This document shows, piece by piece, positions 33,721-42,781 of a stretch of DNA of 64,000 nucleotides (positions are counted from its first letter, which is position 1; every line of letters begins with the position of its first letter). The notes below the pieces were generated by a model, which worked only from the letters and a program-made list of their open reading frames with translations, ran no database searches and was not told where the DNA came from. A program made the translations under genes and the position numbers. Source of the DNA: UBA1672 sp046542355 (GTDB taxonomy: Bacteria; Pseudomonadota; Alphaproteobacteria; Micavibrionales; Micavibrionaceae); assembly GCA_046542355.1 (NCBI GenBank), contig JBKHBN010000005.1, positions 1 to 64,000 on the forward strand, given 5' to 3'.

Positions 33721-33734
33721 GAGGCGCGAAAAAA

Positions 33735-34907
33735 ATGAATGATAGACACATGCAAGGCAGTGCCTTGCCATATCCTTATTCGTCTGATGAATGCAAAGAT
33801 TCACTGGCAAAAGTGGCTGAGCTGCGTCCTGCCAAACCGCTTTACATTGTGATGCCTGATGTTGTTGAGCAAACAGCACGAGACTTTATAAGTGCCTTTC
33901 CGGGTAAAGCGCTATTTGCTGTTAAAACCAATCCAAGTACAGAAATGCTCGAAACTTTGGGTAGAGCGGGTGTCTATGCCTTTGATGTCGCGTCTCTTGA
34001 TGAAATCAGACGTGTAAAAGGTATTTGGCCCCATGCTGAACTACATTTTATGCATACGGTCAAAGCGCCGGAAGATATACGCAGCGCCTATTTCGATTAT
34101 GGCGTGCGTCATTTCGTACTGGATCATGAAGATGAGCTCTATAAAATTATGCGCGAAACTGAGCTGGCGCAGGATCTAAGCCTGACAGTTCGTATTTCTC
34201 TGCCTAAAAATGATAGCGCGCAGATTGATTTTTCAAGCAAGTTTGGCGCAACGCTGGCCGAGGCGGCCTGCCTTTTAGAAAAATGCCGCCCTGTTTCACA
34301 AACGCTTGGCATTAGCTTTCATGTCGGCTCGCAGACAACAGATCCCAAACGTTATGGCGTGGCTATTGGCTATTGCGCGGCATTAATCAAGGATAGCGGC
34401 ATTAAAGTCGATAGCCTTAATGTGGGCGGAGGATTTCCCGTTCCCTATGTCGGTGACGAGGGGATATGCCGCCCTGTTGATTGCATAAAAGCGATTGAGG
34501 ATGCTGTGTGTCAATACGGGCTGGAGGATCTGGATCTTTTATGCGAGCCAGGGCGCGCACTGGTTGCCAGAGGTGCGCAGCTGGTTGCCCGCGTGGAGCT
34601 ACGCAAGGGTCATATGCTTTATATCAATGATGGCGTTTATGGCGGTTTATTTGATGCCGGAAAATGGCTGGGCACGCGCTACCCTGTGAGTGCTGTTTCG
34701 TGCGACCGCGCTTTTGACGGGCAGATGGATGATTTTCGTCTGGCTGGCCCGACCTGTGATTCAATTGATATGATGGAAGGGCCGTTCCGTCTGCCTTCAG
34801 ATATCGGCATGGGGGACTGGATTGTCTTTGATAATGTCGGCGCTTATAGCCAGACATTGCGAAGCGATTTCAATGGTTTCGGACATTATGATGTGGTTGT
34901 GGTTTAG
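33735..34907 (+). CDS. Ornithine/lysine decarboxylase, fold type III
   Basis: A 390-residue PLP enzyme of the alanine-racemase-fold decarboxylases. PLP lysine is Lys64 in F-A-V-K-T-N-P; the glycine-rich phosphate loop is L-N-V-G-G-G-F-P near residue 232; the E-P-G-R-A-L motif is near 275; and the catalytic Cys is in A-G-P-T-C-D-S near 339. These fit eukaryotic-type ornithine decarboxylase, which makes putrescine. Many alphaproteobacterial members also act on lysine, so the substrate is not certain. Translation starts at ATG 33735 with AAGAGG 10 bp upstream, in a leader with short ORFs. It begins a polyamine gene cluster. Confidence 0.9.
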   Translation: MNDRHMQGSALPYPYSSDECKDSLAKVAELRPAKPLYIVMPDVVEQTARDFISAFPGKALFAVKTNPSTEMLETLGRAGVYAFDVASLDEIRRVKGIWPHAELHFMHTVKAPEDIRSAYFDYGVRHFVLDHEDELYKIMRETELAQDLSLTVRISLPKNDSAQIDFSSKFGATLAEAACLLEKCRPVSQTLGISFHVGSQTTDPKRYGVAIGYCAALIKDSGIKVDSLNVGGGFPVPYVGDEGICRPVDCIKAIEDAVCQYGLEDLDLLCEPGRALVARGAQLVARVELRKGHMLYINDGVYGGLFDAGKWLGTRYPVSAVSCDRAFDGQMDDFRLAGPTCDSIDMMEGPFRLPSDIGMGDWIVFDNVGAYSQTLRSDFNGFGHYDVVVV

Positions 34908-35035
34908 GGTTCATACATTCTTGTTCCGGCAGGGTTCTTTTACATTCCGGTTGCATCAAAAATAAGTATATACAATCTCGAAAATTGGGCTTATAGGATA
35001 AAAATTATAACCCCTTTTTTTGGAGTGCATGTACA

Positions 35036-35458
35036 ATGATGCTTGTTCCCAATTACATTTCACAAAGTCCTATTCACGGTATAGGCATTTTTGCAAAAGA
35101 GTTTATCGCTAAAAATACTTTACTTTACGCGTTTGATGAGCGCGTTGATCGTAACTATACATTTGAAGAATATAATGCCCTGCCCGAAGTTATGAAAGAT
35201 TACTGCAAGACCTATGGATATTTTTGTCCGGTGGCCGGTTGCTATCAATTAGAGGTCGATAATGGCCGATTTACCAATCATTCCTTCACGCCCAATACAT
35301 ATTTCAGCCCCTGCCTGCGTTATATGTATGCCAAGTACGATATTATGAAGAATGAGGAAATCACATCCGATTATCGTGAGTTTGATGCAAAATGGCCTGA
35401 TTATGCGCATCTTTTTGGATCAGATCCGGTGACGATGCGACATATCTGTGCTGCCTGA
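35036..35458 (+). CDS. SET domain protein
   Basis: A 140-residue single-domain SET protein. It has S-P-I-H-G-I-G-I-F-A at 11-20, N-G-R-F-T-N-H-S-F-T-P-N-T at 76-88 (the N-H-S cofactor-binding motif) and E-E-I-T-S-D-Y at 107-113 (conserved Tyr), as in SET lysine methyltransferases. The post-SET cysteines are absent. GGAG lies 10 bp before the ATG. The target is unknown. It sits 128 bp after the decarboxylase on the same strand, and convergent with nspC across 11 bp. Confidence 0.9.
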   Translation: MMLVPNYISQSPIHGIGIFAKEFIAKNTLLYAFDERVDRNYTFEEYNALPEVMKDYCKTYGYFCPVAGCYQLEVDNGRFTNHSFTPNTYFSPCLRYMYAKYDIMKNEEITSDYREFDAKWPDYAHLFGSDPVTMRHICAA

Positions 35459-35469
35459 GGTAATAAGCA

Positions 35470-36615
35470 TCAGGATAGCCGTTTTATAAAATCGCTGTAA
35501 TCAAAGCGGCGTACCAGCTCATAGGTCTGATCTTCGTGAAGGACTCCGAGATCGGGCAGAGGTACGCCGTTAAAGGTTGTGTTCTTGACAAAGCTATATT
35601 GCATCATATCGGTAAAGATCAGCTTTTGTCCCACTTCGAGCGGAGAATCGAAGCTGTACGTCCCTATCACATCACCTGTCATACATGTGTTGCCGCCAAG
35701 CGTGTATGTGTATGCTTTTTCTTCGGGCTTGCCCGCACCAATAATCTCTGGCGTATAGGGAACCTCCAGAACATCAGGCATATGGGTTGAGGCCGAGGCA
35801 TCAATAATGGCGTGATGATTTGCGTTTTCAAAGATATCCAGCACTGTGGCAACAAGATAACCTGCCTCATAAACCAGTGCTCCTCCCGGTTCCAAGGTAA
35901 CGCCAAGATTAGGGAAACGCTGCCCAAGAGTTTTAAGGGCCTTAATAAGACTATCTGTTTTATAATCAGGGTGGGTAAAATAATGTCCTCCCCCCAGATT
36001 AATGCCCTTTATTTCAGGTAGAATGTGCGTAAATTTATCCATAATATGATTGATAAGACGCGCAGAATCTTCTGCCATATTTTCACACAGATTATGGATA
36101 TGCAGAATATCGATTTGATTTATGACTTCATCTGTCAGCTCTTCTCGCTGCACACCATAGCGCGATCCTGGTGATGACGGATCATAAAGCGCACTGTTTG
36201 TGACCAAAGACAGTCCCGCATTGGCGCGCAGGCCAACTCTGGCGGCAGGTTGCTTATCCTTCACATAGGAGGCAAAATAATTTAACTGGCTGATTGAATT
36301 AAAATAAATATGGTCGCTAAACCGCAACGTTTCGTTTATTGTTTCTTGCGTATAGGCTGGGCAATATGTATGAACCTGTTTGCCGAAATGCTCCGCACCG
36401 AGCCGCGCTTCATAAGGGCCGCTGGCGGTTGTTCCATCAAGCGTTTCTTTCATATAAGGGAATATAGCTGGCATAGCAAAGGCTTTGGTTGCCAGCAATA
36501 TCTGACAACCTGTTTGCGCCTTGATATACGCGGCCTTTTCCATGTTTGCTTTTATCGCAGCGATATCAGCGACATAAGCGGGGGTTTGGATGTCATTGAG
36601 GGCTTTAGAATCCAT
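35470..36615 (-). CDS. nspC: Carboxynorspermidine decarboxylase
   Basis: NspC removes the carboxyl group from carboxyspermidine or carboxynorspermidine, the last step of the alternative spermidine pathway. The 381-residue fold type III PLP enzyme has Lys44 in L-L-A-T-K-A-F, the family-specific A-S-G-P-Y-E-A-R-L-G motif near residue 65, H-N-L-C-E-N near 190, L-G-G-G-H-Y near 211 and E-P-G-G-A near 243. The dehydrogenase that makes its substrate is encoded nearby on the same strand, separated by one orphan gene. Confidence 0.95.
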   Translation of the reverse strand: MDSKALNDIQTPAYVADIAAIKANMEKAAYIKAQTGCQILLATKAFAMPAIFPYMKETLDGTTASGPYEARLGAEHFGKQVHTYCPAYTQETINETLRFSDHIYFNSISQLNYFASYVKDKQPAARVGLRANAGLSLVTNSALYDPSSPGSRYGVQREELTDEVINQIDILHIHNLCENMAEDSARLINHIMDKFTHILPEIKGINLGGGHYFTHPDYKTDSLIKALKTLGQRFPNLGVTLEPGGALVYEAGYLVATVLDIFENANHHAIIDASASTHMPDVLEVPYTPEIIGAGKPEEKAYTYTLGGNTCMTGDVIGTYSFDSPLEVGQKLIFTDMMQYSFVKNTTFNGVPLPDLGVLHEDQTYELVRRFDYSDFIKRLS

Positions 36616-36771
36616 CTTCTTCTCTTCTTTTGGGTATTATGCCTTATTGTTCCAATTCTTTCCGGTGTATGAGATAATTTCTTACCCTTTCCCTTAATCC
36701 CCTCAACTAATAGATGAAGTAAATTATAGAGCGGCTGGTCATAATTAATAAACAAGCCAACTTTACTAAGG

Positions 36772-37170
36772 CTAGTCTACATCTACAAATGAGCAGTAAT
36801 CCACATTCTCAACGACTAATTTAACAAAATCTGTTATTAAAAGTTGTTTTCTGGGTACTTTTATAGCCTTTTTATTATGCTTAAGCTTAATACTGACTGT
36901 ATTTGGCAACCCTTTAAAAAAGGTATGTAGAGTTTCATAATACAATCCTTGTTTGAATTCGGGAAAATCTGTACATAAATAATGAGAATTATTTAGTGGC
37001 ATAAAAGCATGATAAAAATCTAATTCAATCTTTTCTTTACAGCCTTTTGCTACCCATGTATCTTGATCTTCCGCACAATGAAACATCTCATGGGCAGTTA
37101 AAATAACTGCGCTAGCTGGGGTACTCAAGAATAAAACTAATGCGCATATTATTATACTTAATCTTCTCAC
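36772..37170 (-). CDS. Secreted protein of unknown function (132 aa)
   Basis: I do not recognise this protein. It starts at a GTG (37170) with GGAG 6 bp upstream and has a clear signal peptide (residues 1-21, ending P-A-S-A). The mature part has four Cys (in F-H-C-A-E-D, K-G-C-K, Y-L-C-T-D and D-Y-C-S), likely two disulfides in the periplasm. Base composition is more AT-rich than its neighbours. It sits between nspC and the carboxynorspermidine dehydrogenase gene, possibly a later insertion that split the pair. Confidence 0.7.
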   Translation of the reverse strand: MRRLSIIICALVLFLSTPASAVILTAHEMFHCAEDQDTWVAKGCKEKIELDFYHAFMPLNNSHYLCTDFPEFKQGLYYETLHTFFKGLPNTVSIKLKHNKKAIKVPRKQLLITDFVKLVVENVDYCSFVDVD

Positions 37171-37374
37171 TTCTCACTCCTTTTCTTATAGCTCCCCTGA
37201 TTATAATCTCTTTAAATAGATTATTTTGTCAACACTGTGAAACTATAATCACGGGTATTAATACAAAAGCTATAAACTTCCAATCTTCTGCAATGGCTTT
37301 AAAAAATCGTAATATATCTATATCTTTTATTTGTATTTTTCTTCTTACATTGCTTGGCAACGCTAGGCAGCGCC

Positions 37375-37425
37375 CGAACCGCCCCCACCGGGGCGGGCGC
37401 TATCGCTTTCGCCCCGTGCGGTTCG
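37375..37425. repeat. GC-rich nested inverted repeat after the carboxynorspermidine dehydrogenase gene
   Basis: CGAACCG (37375-37381) pairs with CGGTTCG (37419-37425); inside, GGGGCG (37390-37395) pairs with CGCCCC (37410-37415). An alternative pairing CCGCCCC/GGGGCGG is also possible. It stands out in an AT-rich spacer, 11 bp downstream of the dehydrogenase stop codon on the minus strand. No T-run follows, so it is not a simple intrinsic terminator. Confidence 0.65.
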
Positions 37426-37435
37426 AGCTCATCTA

Positions 37436-38677
37436 TTAAGCTGATTTGTCATATTTCTCCCTGCGCTCGGTTAGCTCGCCCAAACCTGCGGGCAGCTCCT
37501 TGATATGCCAAGGCAGACCTTGTTTGGCCACTTCTTCCATAAAGGGATCGGGGTCGAGCTGTTCAACATTCCAGACGCCCGGCTCTTGCCCCCAGTGCCC
37601 TCGCGCCATCATGATCGCGCCTGTGGCTGCCGGCACGCCCGTTGTATAAGACACGGCATGCGCGCCCACCTCTTTGTGGGTTTCAGCGTGATTACAAACA
37701 TTATAGATCAGAACCGTTTTTTCCTGACCGTCTTTCAAGCCGGTGATAACGCATCCAATCGAGGTTTTTCCTGTGTAGCCATCTGATAGCGAGGATGGTT
37801 CAGGCAGGAGGGTTTTGAGGAATTGTATGGGAACAACCTCAACCCCGTTATGAACAACCGGATCAATGCGGGTCATACCGATATTCTCAAGTACTTCCAT
37901 ATGTTTGATATATTCATCACCAAAAGTCATCCAAAACCGTATGCGTTTTAGTCCCCTGATGTTCTCAACCAGCGACTCCATTTCTTCGTGGTAAAGGAGG
38001 TAGCTTGCCTTTTCGCCGACTTCCGGGTAGTCGATCATCTTGCGATACTCTAATGGCTGCGTTTCAATCCACTGCCCGTTTTCCCAATAACGTCCTTTTT
38101 GTGTGACCTCACGCAAATTAATCTCGGGGTTAAAATTGGTAGCAAAGGCCTGCCCGTGATCTCCAGCATTGCAATCGATGATATCTATATAGTGAATCTC
38201 ATCAAACAGATTCTTTTGGGCATAGGCACAGTAAATATTGGTTTGTCCGGGATCAAAGCCGCATCCCAATATGGCCGCGATTCCGGTTTCTTTAAATCTA
38301 TCCTGATATGCCCACTGCCAGCTATATTCAAACTTAGCCTCGTCTATTGGTTCGTAGTTTGCTGTGTCCATGTAATGGGTTTTTGTCTCAAGGCACGCAT
38401 CCATGATGGCCAAATCCTGATAGGGAAGCGCCATGTTGATGACCAGATCCGGCTTAACTTTGCTAATCAAAGCCACTGTATCGGCCACGTTATCGGCATC
38501 GAGCTGGTAGATATCAATATCTACACCAAATTTTTGGGCGCAGTCCTTTTTTATGACTTCACATTTTGGCAGCGTCCGGCTTGCCAATGTGATTTTGGTG
38601 AAAATATCTTTATTGAGCGCGCATTTTTTGACAACGACTGATCCACCGCCGCCAGCTCCGATTATAAGAACGTTCAT
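37436..38677 (-). CDS. Carboxynorspermidine dehydrogenase (saccharopine dehydrogenase family)
   Basis: This enzyme reductively joins aspartate semialdehyde with putrescine (or diaminopropane) using NADPH, giving the carboxylated triamine that NspC decarboxylates. The 413-residue protein has the Rossmann start M-N-V-L-I-I-G-A-G-G-G-G, A-S-R-T-L-P-K near residue 30 and the family block L-G-C-G-F-D-P-G-Q-T-N near 140, plus G-H-W-G-Q-E-P-G-V-W-N near the C-terminus, typical of the carboxynorspermidine branch. The ATG at 38677 has GGAGG 6 bp upstream and is preferred over an upstream start at 38710. It is divergent from agmatinase. Confidence 0.93.
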   Translation of the reverse strand: MNVLIIGAGGGGSVVVKKCALNKDIFTKITLASRTLPKCEVIKKDCAQKFGVDIDIYQLDADNVADTVALISKVKPDLVINMALPYQDLAIMDACLETKTHYMDTANYEPIDEAKFEYSWQWAYQDRFKETGIAAILGCGFDPGQTNIYCAYAQKNLFDEIHYIDIIDCNAGDHGQAFATNFNPEINLREVTQKGRYWENGQWIETQPLEYRKMIDYPEVGEKASYLLYHEEMESLVENIRGLKRIRFWMTFGDEYIKHMEVLENIGMTRIDPVVHNGVEVVPIQFLKTLLPEPSSLSDGYTGKTSIGCVITGLKDGQEKTVLIYNVCNHAETHKEVGAHAVSYTTGVPAATGAIMMARGHWGQEPGVWNVEQLDPDPFMEEVAKQGLPWHIKELPAGLGELTERREKYDKSA

Positions 38678-38777
38678 AGCTTGCCTCCATAGTGTTTGGT
38701 GAGTTATCATTTAGCTTGTAAATCGTTATAAAATCAAGCATTTTCATGTTTAAATGAATAAGGAGCACTGTTTAGTT

Positions 38778-39665
38778 ATGACACTGAAATATTTACCAGC
38801 GGATAAGGGGTTTTTGGGGCTTTGTGATCCCGATGCCGGCATGGCTGAGAAAGCGCGTGGGCTGATTATTCCTTTTGGACTTGAGAAAACCGTCTGTTAT
38901 GAAAGCGGTACGGCCAAGGGCCCGCAAGCTATATTAAATGCATCGCCGGAACTAGAGTATTTTGATGAGGTCTTCTGGTGCGAGGCTTTTCGCTATTATG
39001 GCATTGCCACGCTTGAAGAGCCGATCATTGCGCCAAAGCTCGAAGATGCCCTTGACCAGCTTGAAAAGCTTGTTGAGAACGCCTTGAAAGCCGGTCATTT
39101 TCCTCTTGTTTTAGGCGGGGAGCATTCTTTAAGCGCTGGCTCAATTCGCCCTTTTGCCCGGACACATGAACAACTGACTATATTACATTTTGATGCCCAT
39201 GCTGATTTGCGTGACGGCTTTGAGGGGGAACATTATTCACATGCCGCTGCCATGCGGCGCTGTCTGGACCATGATAACGTACGAATCGTATCGGTTGGAA
39301 TTCGTAACATTTCTGCGGAAGAGCTTCCTTTTCTGGATAATAATAAGAGTCGTATCGATATTTATTGGGCTAAAGACAAGAACCGGTGGGATTTTTTGCA
39401 AATCGCCCAGAGCGTCGGTTCCGGCGCGGTCTATATCAGTTTTGATCTAGACGGGTTTGATTCTTCCTTGATGCCTGCAACGGGTACGCCTGAGCCAGGA
39501 GGCTTGTTCTGGCAGGAAACAATGGATATTTTAGCCGCTGTTTCTGCGCGTTCAACAATTGTTGGCGCAGATATCGTCGAGCTGGCGCCGCGCCCGGGCT
39601 TACATGCCTGTGATTTTCTGGCGGCCAAGCTGGTTTATAAAATCCTGAGCTATGCGCTGCTTTAG
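38778..39665 (+). CDS. speB: Agmatinase/arginase family ureohydrolase
   Basis: A 295-residue ureohydrolase. The binuclear Mn2+ motifs are G-G-E-H-S-L near residue 114, F-D-A-H-A-D near 138 and S-F-D-L-D-G-F-D near 222, all intact. In this polyamine cluster the likely reaction is agmatine to putrescine and urea. Arginase or a guanidino-acid hydrolase role is possible, since the family is hard to split by eye. I use the ATG at 38778, which has AAGGAG 12 bp upstream; the ATG at 38754 has no ribosome site. No arginine decarboxylase gene is seen in the window. Confidence 0.88.
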   Translation: MTLKYLPADKGFLGLCDPDAGMAEKARGLIIPFGLEKTVCYESGTAKGPQAILNASPELEYFDEVFWCEAFRYYGIATLEEPIIAPKLEDALDQLEKLVENALKAGHFPLVLGGEHSLSAGSIRPFARTHEQLTILHFDAHADLRDGFEGEHYSHAAAMRRCLDHDNVRIVSVGIRNISAEELPFLDNNKSRIDIYWAKDKNRWDFLQIAQSVGSGAVYISFDLDGFDSSLMPATGTPEPGGLFWQETMDILAAVSARSTIVGADIVELAPRPGLHACDFLAAKLVYKILSYALL

Positions 39666-39686
39666 AGGCACGTTTAGAGGCGAGGG

Positions 39687-40679
39687 CTAAGTGCCGTAAT
39701 ATTCTTTAAACCATGCGATATATTGAGGAATACCCTCTTCAATGGAAGTGGTTGGCTTATAGCCTGTGAGCTTTGTTGTTTCCTCAATATCGGCGAAGGT
39801 TTCCTTGACGTCACCTGCTTGCATGGGCAAAAGATCAAGATCAGCCTTTTTGCCCAAGGCATTTTCTATCTCGTGAATATAATCCATGAGGTTTTCAGAT
39901 TTGTTATTGCCGATATTCAAAACGCGGTGAGGAACCTCATTTTCCTGTTCCTTTGATGGCGGTGTTTTGAGAACAGCGATAACACCTGCGGTAATGTCAT
40001 CAATATAGGTAAAATCACGCTTCATATCTCCGTGGTTAAATACCGGAACTTTTTCGCCTTTTGTGATAGCGCTGGTAAAAATATACGGTGACATATCGGG
40101 ACGCCCCCACGGGCCATAAACGGTAAAAAAACGTAAGCCCGTTTGCGGCATTGCATAAAGATGGCTGTAAGTGTAGCTCATCAGCTCGCCGCTGCGCTTG
40201 GTTGCGGCATAAAGGGAAATGGGCTGATCGACCCGATCTTCAACCGCGTAAGGTAATTTTTTGTTCTTACCGTAAACTGAAGAGGAACTGGCATAAACCA
40301 GATGCTCGAAGCCTTCTGTGTGGCGACACAGCTCCAGAATATTAGCGTGACCAACCAGATTGCTTTGAATATACGAGCCCGGATTTTCAAGAGAATAACG
40401 CACGCCCGCTTGTGCTGCCAGATGGATAACGCGCCTAAATGTTCCGTGCTCATTCCATAGCTTCGCCATACCGTCTTGATTAGCGATATCGAGTTTTACA
40501 AAGGTAAAATTTTTGAAATCATCCAGCTTGCGCAAGCGCGCCTGTTTTAAAGACACATCATAATAATCATTAAGATTATCAATTCCAACGACACGCTCTC
40601 CAGCCTGAAGTAAACGCAGTGCCGTATGAAATCCTATAAATCCCGCTGCTCCCGTAACCAAAATAGGGTTTGTCATCAT
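39687..40679 (-). CDS. NAD-dependent nucleotide-sugar epimerase (UDP-glucuronate 4-epimerase-like)
   Basis: A 330-residue extended short-chain dehydrogenase. NAD loop G-A-A-G-F-I-G near residues 10-16; the N-D-Y-Y-D-V-S-L-K stretch near 36-45, characteristic of UDP-glucuronate 4-epimerases; catalytic Ser/Thr, Tyr and Lys in Y-A-A-T-K near 152-156. The product would be UDP-galacturonate for cell-surface polysaccharide. It lies 89 bp downstream of glmS on the same strand, in a nucleotide-sugar block. Confidence 0.9.
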   Translation of the reverse strand: MMTNPILVTGAAGFIGFHTALRLLQAGERVVGIDNLNDYYDVSLKQARLRKLDDFKNFTFVKLDIANQDGMAKLWNEHGTFRRVIHLAAQAGVRYSLENPGSYIQSNLVGHANILELCRHTEGFEHLVYASSSSVYGKNKKLPYAVEDRVDQPISLYAATKRSGELMSYTYSHLYAMPQTGLRFFTVYGPWGRPDMSPYIFTSAITKGEKVPVFNHGDMKRDFTYIDDITAGVIAVLKTPPSKEQENEVPHRVLNIGNNKSENLMDYIHEIENALGKKADLDLLPMQAGDVKETFADIEETTKLTGYKPTTSIEEGIPQYIAWFKEYYGT

Positions 40680-40768
40680 CTCTCTCTTTCATAAAAACAG
40701 AAGATATTTATAGACGATAAGACCCCTGTAATCCAGCGTTTTAGGATCGTGTCTGTTCAGGTCACGGC

Positions 40769-42598
40769 TTATTCCACCGTTACCGATTTTGCCAGATTGC
40801 GGGGTTGGTCAACATCTGTTCCTTTAAGAACCGCAATGTGGTAGGCCAGCAGTTGCACGGGGATTGAATATAAAATCGGGGCAACAAAGGGGTGAACCTC
40901 TCCCAGCGCGACGCTCCATGTTGACTGGTCTTTGAGCCTTTGCGCTCCCTTTATATCGGTAATCAGAAAAATTTTGCCTCCGCGCGCGACGATTTCCTGA
41001 ATGTTGGACACATTTTTATCAAAAAGCCTGTCATTTTCCGGTGCGACAACAACAACCGGAACGCGCTCATCGATCAAGGCAATGGGCCCGTGTTTCATTT
41101 CTCCTGAGGCATAGCCCTCAGCATGGATATAGGAAATTTCCTTTAGTTTAAGCGCGCCTTCCAAAGCGATGGGGTAGAGAGATCCGCGACCTAGATAAAG
41201 CACATCGGTTGCATCGGCCATTTCCTTTGCAATCGTATGAATTTGCCCGTCATGCTCCAAGATCTCTGCGGCAAGAGTTGGAACATGGCGCAAACTCTCG
41301 GCCATTTCACTTTCTCTGGCTTCATCAATCGCGCCTTTTCTGCGCGCCGCTGCCAGCGCAAGGCATGCCAGAGTGGTGAGCTGGGTTGTAAAAGCCTTTG
41401 TCGAAGCTACCCCTATCTCAGGCCCTGCCAGTGTGTGCAGGACATAATCAGACTCACGTTCTATGGTGCTTTCAATTGTATTAACAATGGAGATAATGGT
41501 TTGCTTTTCTTTCTTGCAATAGCGCAACGCCTCAAGCGTATCGAGCGTTTCTCCAGATTGGGATATAAAAAGAGCTACCCCTCCACCTGGCATTGGCGCT
41601 TCGCGATAGCGAAACTCGCTGGCAACATCAATTTCGCAGGGGATGCGAGCGATTTGTTCCAGCCAGTATTTAGCCACCATGCATGCATAATATGCCGTTC
41701 CGCAGGCGATAAGCGTTATGCGCGGCGCGCTCGTTATGGCATCACGCACAGCTTCTGGGATTGAGATATTCCCTGTTGCTGCATTGATGTATTTGTTCAA
41801 TGTCTGGCCGATAACTGCTGGCTGCTCGTATATCTCCTTGAGCATAAAATGGCGATATTCCCCTTTTCCTGTTGTTGCGCCTGATTGCTCTGTAATGCGC
41901 ACTGCGCGGTTAACTTCTTTTTTATCGCGATCAAATATTTGTGCGCCCTCTCGCTTGACAATAACGCGGTCACCATCTTCCAGAAAACAAATCTTTTTTG
42001 TAAGCGGAGCCAGTGCATATGAGTCAGAGGCCATAAACATTTCCCCTTCACCATAACCTACGGCCAAGGGGGTTCCCTGTCTGCATCCGAGAATCATATC
42101 ATGGTTCCCGGCAAAGACCATCACCAGTGCGTAAGCCCCTTCCAGACGATCCATGGCCGCGTTTGCTGCAGCTATTGCATCTTGCCCATGGTTCATATAG
42201 TGCGTCACAAGGTGCACAATAACCTCTGTATCGGTTTCTGTTTCAAACACGCAGCCCTGTTTTTCCAGCTCGGCCTTAAGCGCTGCGTAATTTTCTATGA
42301 TGCCGTTATGAACGACTGCGACTTTATCTGTAGCATGAGGATGGGCGTTGCGTTCGTTAGGCTGACCATGGGTTGCCCAGCGGGTATGACCTATGCCGAC
42401 CGTGCCTTTCAAGGGAGATTCTTCTATTTTTTGCGTAAGCCTTTGCAGTTTTCCTTCGGCGCGACGGCGATCAATATGGCCGTTTGAAAGAGTTGCAATA
42501 CCAGCGGAATCATATCCTCTGTATTCGAGGCGCTTTAGCCCCTCCAGCAATAGCGGCACGACTTGTTTTTCTCCGATGATACCGAAAATTCCACACAT
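40769..42598 (-). CDS. glmS: Glutamine--fructose-6-phosphate aminotransferase
   Basis: GlmS makes glucosamine-6-phosphate, the entry to UDP-GlcNAc for peptidoglycan and lipopolysaccharide. The 609-residue protein starts M-C-G-I-F-G with the N-terminal nucleophile Cys2 (after Met removal), has the glutaminase motif Y-D-S-A-G-I near residue 31 and H-T-R-W-A-T-H-G near 71, and two SIS domains (about 290-420 and 460-600) ending in N-L-A-K-S-V-T-V-E. It lies downstream of glmU on the same strand. The 183-bp gap before it does not resemble the glmS ribozyme. Confidence 0.97.
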   Translation of the reverse strand: MCGIFGIIGEKQVVPLLLEGLKRLEYRGYDSAGIATLSNGHIDRRRAEGKLQRLTQKIEESPLKGTVGIGHTRWATHGQPNERNAHPHATDKVAVVHNGIIENYAALKAELEKQGCVFETETDTEVIVHLVTHYMNHGQDAIAAANAAMDRLEGAYALVMVFAGNHDMILGCRQGTPLAVGYGEGEMFMASDSYALAPLTKKICFLEDGDRVIVKREGAQIFDRDKKEVNRAVRITEQSGATTGKGEYRHFMLKEIYEQPAVIGQTLNKYINAATGNISIPEAVRDAITSAPRITLIACGTAYYACMVAKYWLEQIARIPCEIDVASEFRYREAPMPGGGVALFISQSGETLDTLEALRYCKKEKQTIISIVNTIESTIERESDYVLHTLAGPEIGVASTKAFTTQLTTLACLALAAARRKGAIDEARESEMAESLRHVPTLAAEILEHDGQIHTIAKEMADATDVLYLGRGSLYPIALEGALKLKEISYIHAEGYASGEMKHGPIALIDERVPVVVVAPENDRLFDKNVSNIQEIVARGGKIFLITDIKGAQRLKDQSTWSVALGEVHPFVAPILYSIPVQLLAYHIAVLKGTDVDQPRNLAKSVTVE

Positions 42599-42781
42599 TT
42601 GATTTATCCTCGTTTTTGGTTATGTTCCGAAATGCCATTTGTTATAATGCTAAATGGCTGAACAAAAATATGGTGCGCGTTGTTTGCGCGTTTATTCTAG
42701 TCTTACCTATCGAAGAGCTTGTTTCAAATCACGAAACTTTGCGAATTGTTTCAGTAACGGCTTTTGCACATTTTGAGCTGT

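Larger units (their letters stand above)
33430..33734 (+). promoter_or_regulatory. Long leader region of the ornithine decarboxylase gene
   Basis: The 359-bp gap before the decarboxylase holds no long ORF, but has two tandem short ORFs (33541-33618 and 33631-33720) and a 7-bp hairpin (TTCAAAC at 33695-33701 with GTTTGAA at 33710-33716) just before the ribosome site AAGAGG. A structured speF leader RNA is known upstream of alphaproteobacterial ornithine decarboxylases. I propose this is such a leader from position; I have not matched its fold. Confidence 0.5.

Noticed and set aside
42599..42781. glmS ribozyme or a gene in the glmS-glmU gap
   Set aside because: No ribozyme core or cleavage-site context seen. 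The plus-strand ORF here extends antisense into glmU and has no protein-like features.
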